Shown one piece after another: positions 24,726 to 29,123 of a stretch of DNA of 29,123 bases (positions within the stretch are counted from its first letter, which is position 1; every line of letters begins with the position of its first letter). The translations under genes and the position numbers were made by a program. The stretch is from Paulinella micropora. Its lineage: Eukaryota; Cercozoa; Imbricatea; Euglyphida; Paulinellidae. The notes under the pieces were generated by a model, which was not told the DNA's origin, ran no database searches, and was given only the letters and a program-made list of their open reading frames with translations. The stretch spans positions 80,001 to 109,123 of the forward strand of contig WBZZ01005981.1 in the NCBI GenBank assembly GCA_019918135.1, read 5' to 3'.

Positions 24726-26660
24726 TTAATTCGGGGAAGGGGAGGATGACCTCGGGGGGGGACGATTTCGCTGTCGCTGCGCTTGCCTTCTACGGCGGGA
24801 CCTGGGGCCGCTACTCAGCACACAAACATGATATCGCCATGAGAAACAGGCTTTCCGATACAGAAGATAAAAAACACATGTTTTTTTTGCGTGCATACCT
24901 CGATTCTGCAAGTACGCTTCCACCAATTCTTCTTGTTCAGTTTTTTCTTCTGTATCGGAAGGCGAATTGTCGCCTTCGTCGCCCAGTTGTCCTTCTTCCG
25001 GTGGTTTTTGCTCTGAGACGTGCTCGGAGTCAGAGGGGACCAGAACGGTGGTTGCTTCGTCGTCGGGGCCGGGGTCGGGCTGCAGCACGACTTGCGTGCG
25101 CTCTCGGAGACAGAGCTTGTTCCTGGAACACAACGGGAGCATAATGCAAACATAGCCGGTCGAACAGCTGGTACATTCCCCGTTGAAACAACGAATAGTT
25201 AGAAAGTGCTGCCCCAGCGTGACGAGCAGTCGGTTGCGGCCGTGCGATTGTGGCTGATTGGCCCGAGCGCTCTTGAAAGGGCACCGCGCGGTGCCCGGCG
25301 CCGTGTAGCCCCGGATGTGACCGGCGGGCTGCCAGGCGACGGCCTGGAACTTGCATTGGTCCCCTAGGTAGGGGGGCCGAGTGCGCGGCTAGGAGCCGTA
25401 TCAGCTGCTCTTGTTCTGCCCGGCCGCCAAACGTCACTGTGACAACGTTGGGCGGCTGCGCGAGGGCGACCTTGCTGGGAAAAGCCTGCCCCCAAACCAA
25501 GCGCGCCATGTCGGGGGGCCCAGCGAGACCGTCGATACTAGTGTCGCCCTCGGCGCGACTGGCCGACGGTCCCCCGGTCCGGGGGCGACTGCGGCTGGCC
25601 GCATCCTGTGGGCCACGCTGGCCCGCAGCGGGAGGCCGCTTGAAACGCACGAGGGCATCCTCGTCTTGCCACGCCGGGGCGGTCGGGGCGCCGTCGCAGT
25701 CGCCCACGCTGGCGGCAGCGGTAAACTCGTCCAGCTGGGCCGCGCCGAGGTCGGTGGCCGAGGTAAAAGCAAAATGTCGGACCAGGCAAGCAGGACCCCC
25801 CGGTCCCTTGCCCACCCCGTCGCAGGCGCAGCTGTCACCTGCGACCCCCGGTAGTAGCGCAAAGACGCCGAGGGGGAGGACGGGTCGGCGCGCGGGGACG
25901 GGCGTTCGGCAGTTCTTGTTGAAGCGGCAGACACCGTCATCATCGTCCGAGGATGGGCGCTGCTGTTGGAAGCATCCCGCGTAGAGGCGCCGTTCTGCTT
26001 TGTCGCAAAACACGTAGCGACAGCCCGCCTTCTGTTTGTAGATGGAGAGGTCGACGACGGACTCGAGGGCAGGTCAGGGTATTCCGGGAAGTGCAGCGGG
26101 AAGGCGCGGGCCGCGGCCTGGACCAAGAGACCGGCGTCGGCCCAATGGAGAGCCAGCCTGCTGAAGACTAAGTGGAAGGACAGCTTGACAAAGTGGCTGA
26201 GTTTGCGTGAGCGCGTGCCGTCCTCGGCAAGTTGGAACTTGCACGCCGGGCCGTGCGACTGCAGGACGTGGCACTGTGCGACAGTGGCGCACTGTGCGCG
26301 CGCAATCGCTAAAGAGGCCAGCACGGCCAGGAAGGCGCGCATGAAATGGCCGAACCGTTCGGGCGAGAGCTGGGGGGTCTGCTTGGAGTCGAGATCCACG
26401 ACGAGCTTACAGAATGGCATGTGCAAGACTTCGACGAGAGAGGGCCCGGGGCAAGCCAGGCAAGCGAGGTCGCGCAGCAAGGTGTTGAGCTCAGTGCGCT
26501 CGGAGGGCAAAATGTGCAGCCGGCCGCCGGACATGAGGGTGAAATTGGGCTCGAAGCGGTCTCCAACGACGCGGGCCGACGCCCGGGCCAGGAGGTGCTG
26601 GAGTTCTGTTCTTGACAGGTCGATCTTAGAGGAAGGCGCGGCAGCAGCCAGGGCCGACAT
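24726..26660 (-). pseudogene. Archaeo-eukaryotic (PrimPol/UL52-type) DNA primase in three frames
   Basis: The ATG at 26660 follows a pyrimidine-rich leader. In the first frame (to about 26,065) VVDLDS near residue 88 supplies the DxD metal-binding pair, and LSFHL near residue 160 matches the Ser/His motif of the AEP fold. A second frame (about 26,065-25,370) begins with the third acidic motif (VVDLSIY) and a conserved Arg-rich turn. The third frame (about 25,370 to 24726) holds a Cys-His-Cys-Cys zinc arrangement (RCPF, SHGR, IRCFNGEC) as in UL52 and PrimPol, then an acidic tail. The second break lies at a G6 run near 25,370. Predicted role: synthesising primers for viral DNA replication with the neighbouring origin-binding helicase. 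As it stands the frame is not continuous, so it is either a pseudogene or sequencing indels. Confidence 0.7.
24850..24963. repeat. 18-bp inverted repeat with 78-base loop
   Basis: CTTTCCGATACAGAAGA (from 24851) pairs with TCTTCTGTATCGGAAGG (24946-24962), with one mismatch. It lies in the 3' part of the primase gene and gives the predicted protein related texts read from both strands. Confidence 0.75.
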
Positions 26661-27142
26661 TCGCGCTTTGGGCCTGGTAGCTTTTTCTTTGCAGGAGCCT
26701 TCTTTTAAGGAGAGGCAAAAAAAAAGAGCAAGAAAAAAGGACAAAGAGAAAGAAAGCAAAAAAAAGGCGCAGGGGAATGGGAAGCGGGGGGGGAAGGAGA
26801 GAGAGAGAAAGGAGGGGGGGGGGAAAGTTGACTGTCCCCCCCGCCATTTGCCCCTCCCTCCACTCCCACGCCTTCGAAGGGAGGGAATAAAGCCTTTGCT
26901 TTGGTGACAGTCAATTGACTGTTCCCCCCCCCCCCCATCTCCCCGCGCAGTCCCGTGCCCAGCGCACATTCTGCCTTTCTGTATTGTTTTTTTTGCAGCG
27001 CACGTCGTCTGGTTTCTTTCTTTTTGTTTGTGTGTGTGTAAAAATCTAGTCTCGGTGTGTTTGTAACTTCTTCCTTTCAACTCTCTGCTTCACTGCTAGG
27101 CCTAAAAAAAAGAGCACTTCAGTGTTCCAGCCGGGACAGTAA
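26661..27142. promoter_or_regulatory. Divergent promoter region between primase and RING/Sel1 genes
   Basis: It contains a 16-bp perfect palindrome ACAGTCAATTGACTGT (26907-26922) and GACTGTCCCCCCCGCCATTTG at about 26830-26850. A GACTGT half-site (26917-26922) also runs into a C14 block. The palindrome is two GACTGT-type half-sites head to head, so one regulator may bind both. Either side is pyrimidine-rich in the sense of its gene. A splice-acceptor-like pyrimidine tract ends CTGCTAG at 27101. Confidence 0.5.
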
Positions 27143-29123
27143 ATGCCCGGCTAGTTTGCCCACGACTACGCGGACAATGACGAATTGTCGTGCCCTCTGT
27201 GCCTCGGCATAGTACGCGAAGCGGTAACGCACAACTGCGGCCAGTGTTTCTGCCAGGACTGCTTCTCGCAGGCGCTGGCCGTCGACCTGCCCCAGCAGCG
27301 CTGCCCGCACAGCCAACAGGAGGCCGCGCGGGCCGACCCCTGCCACCGCACCCGGCGCGAAGTACTCAACCTCCGGCTGCTCGTTTGTTTGTCCAGGCGG
27401 TGCACGGCCGTGATCAGGCTAGGCGACTTCGCCGCTCACATGCGCACCTGCGAGCACGTGCTGCGCAGCAGCGCGGAGGAAGGCGACGGCCGCAGCCAGC
27501 GCGAGATAGGCTTGCAGCTGCTGGCTGTGCAGATCGACGAGGGCCTGGCGTGGCTGCGGCGGGCCGCCGCGCAGGGAGACAGAAAGGCGCAGTTTACGTT
27601 GTCTCGCCGCCTGGAAGACGACGCCGAGGCTGAGCGCTTCCGCCAGGCGGCCCTGGAGGCCGGGTATGCAGAGGCCTGCCTGCAAGAGGCCAATGGTTTG
27701 TGCTACGGAGAGTGGCCCCGGGCCAAGCGCGGCTTTGAATTGCTGCTGCGGGCCCTGGCACACACGGGCCAAGAGTGTTGCGAAACAGAGCCCTGCACCG
27801 TGAGAGTTCTAGCCCGCAACGAGTGGCGTGACGTACTACTATCGCTTGGCCCGGAAAGTCTCGACGAGCCCGGCCTCTTGCGTTTCTTGGAAAGAGCGGA
27901 GCAGCAAGTTCCAAACGAAGCCGTGACTGCGTACGTTTTAGCGCAAATTTACTGGCGGAAGAAGGGACGTTTGCGGGCGCTAGTTACGTCGCGACGCGCG
28001 ATTTCGCTGCTGACGCGCGACGACGACGCCATCGTTGCGGACTGGCAGTCGGAGCTAGCGCACAGGCTGCTGCACCTGGCCTGCAGTTGCAAGCACGGCG
28101 CCGGCGGCGGGCACCGCCAAGCCCGCGCGTGGGAAGCTGAGGCCGCAGAGCTCTTGCAGCAGCTGTCCCGGCCGGGGTACTCCGACCTGTACGAGCTAGG
28201 CGTGTGCTGGGTGCTGGGCCGCGGCGTGGCCCAACATTACGTGCGGGGCGTCGCGGCGCTAACCGACGCGGTTGCCTGCGCGACCGCCGCGGGGCAGCAG
28301 CTGGCCGCGTACAGGCTCGGCTGTCTGTACCTGTCGGGGGTTGCGGGGCTGCCCGTTGACAAGCGCCGGGCCTGGTCTCTGTTCTGGTCTACAACAAAGG
28401 GGGATGAGGAGCCAGACGCAACGATGGCACCTGCGGGTGTGCCAGAGCTGCAGGGGACCGGGTCTACCACAAGCGGGGGGGAGCCCGACGCGACGATGCT
28501 GGATTTGCACGGGCTGCGCCTCGGCGAATGGGACAAGGCGGACGGCTGGGTCCACTTTGGCTGCAGACCGTACCACTCCGGCCCTTTCTTAGCGGTGGCT
28601 ATGTTCGAGCTGGGCCGGCTGTGCGTGGCGCCCTGGCGGCACAGGCTGCGGAAGTCGGCAGGTGCGGACGAGGAGGGGCCGTGGTGTTCGTTCGGGGGCA
28701 GAGATATCGTGCTGCTGTTCTCGCTGGCGGCTACGCTGGAGGAAACCGGGTTTTTGGACGATGAAGGCTCTTTCCCGGCCGGCCAGTACGACCCCCTGAC
28801 TCACACTTTGACCAAGGAGGACGTTTCGGCGGACATGGTCGAATGGAACAAGCTACAGAGAGGATACTTCAGTTGCGCGGGCCCCGGCTGCGAGCTGTGC
28901 GGGGGAGGTGTCACCGGTCAGTCGTGTGAGAAGGCGGCCGTCCTGGCTAGGGCGGAGCACAGCCGCGCCGCCAGCCGCGCGGCAGCGAGCTGGCTACATA
29001 GCCCTACCTTCAGGCCCGCAGACCTGACAGCGGACGAAACGAAGCGCGCCACCGCGCATTGCGAGCGCCTGGCAGCGAGTGGCGATGCGTACGCGCAGGG
29101 CATCCTGGGGCTGTACGTGTCGC
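27143..29123 (+). CDS. TRAF-like RING/zinc-finger protein with Sel1 repeats, partial, with a TAG at codon 4
   Basis: One frame is open from 27155 to the right edge, over 650 codons with no stop. Its only upstream ATG (27143) is followed by TAG at codon 4 (27152-27154), so the gene is inactive, starts at a non-ATG codon, or is spliced. Residues 17-50: a RING-like site CPLC, then CGQCFCQDC and CPHS, close to the TRAF type. The His normally after the third Cys is Gln, so E3 activity is doubtful. Residues of about 80-105 (CLSRRC, then H and C) resemble a TRAF zinc finger. From about residue 130 onward are Sel1/TPR-like helical repeats (for example AAYRLGCLYLSG). A 75-bp in-frame duplication (28388-28498) repeats an EPDATM segment. 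Likely a ubiquitin-pathway or scaffold protein. Confidence 0.65.

Noticed and set aside
25966..26907. 313-codon plus-strand frame
   Set aside because: Antisense to the primase N-terminus; Lys/Glu-rich end derives from the purine-rich leader.
26981..27154. Intron acceptors upstream of the RING gene
   Set aside because: Pyrimidine tracts ending in AG occur at 26,997, 27,101 and 27,154, but with leaders this pyrimidine-rich they are expected by chance and no donor exon is evident; kept only as a possibility in the finding.

Overview
What it is. The window looks like eukaryotic (probably invertebrate) chromosomal DNA carrying fragments of a large, GC-rich nuclear dsDNA virus. Two kinds of DNA alternate. 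About 1-1,220 and 3,700-8,645 are host-like: a decayed Ty1/copia-type retrotransposon, long AAG, AAT and CA microsatellites, minisatellites, foldback repeats, and a 493-bp retroposon-tail dimer. About 1,225-3,700 and 8,645-29,123 are gene-dense, mostly intronless and GC-rich, with genes on both strands, homopolymeric G/C leaders and families typical of large DNA viruses. Several viral-type genes are broken by frameshifts or stop codons, so I read this as an endogenous, decaying element. Long-read homopolymer errors could explain some of the breaks. I cannot name the virus family from the sequence alone. A herpesvirus-UL9-type origin-binding helicase next to a PrimPol/UL52-type primase limits it to lineages with that replication set.

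Layout. 1-1,224: copia-like fragment. 1,181-3,239: three small genes of unknown function, the first probably cut by the junction. 3,240-8,645: leader sequence, then host repeats. 8,650-8,816: 5' end of a minus-strand proline-rich gene, cut by the repeats. 9,205-10,749: CMTR1-like cap 2'-O-methyltransferase. 10,972-12,510: unknown gene with about four frame breaks. 13,476-14,966: kelch-propeller protein with an N-terminal coiled coil. 15,154-16,245: intact 363-aa protein of unknown function. 16,692-17,438: Cys-rich zinc/coiled-coil protein. 18,397-18,981: short gene with two in-frame stops. 19,094-19,807: MYND-finger protein. 20,257-24,038: origin-binding helicase in three frames. 24,011-24,614: six-copy 95-99-bp tandem array. 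24,726-26,660: primase in three frames. 27,143 to the right edge: TRAF-like RING/zinc-finger protein with Sel1 repeats, running out of the window.

How the parts fit. Primase and origin-binding helicase lie head to tail on the minus strand, with an iteron-like array between them whose units combine a GC-rich near-palindrome and an AT-rich stretch. That is a plausible replication module. The methyltransferase would serve mRNA capping. The kelch, MYND, TRAF/RING and Sel1 proteins look like host-interaction or adaptor proteins. Intergenic regions reuse a small set of motifs (GACTGTCC plus C-run, AAATGTC/GGCAAATGG, GCCGCAATTGCGGC palindromes, pyrimidine-rich leaders). These are candidate promoters, mRNA 3' ends or origin elements.
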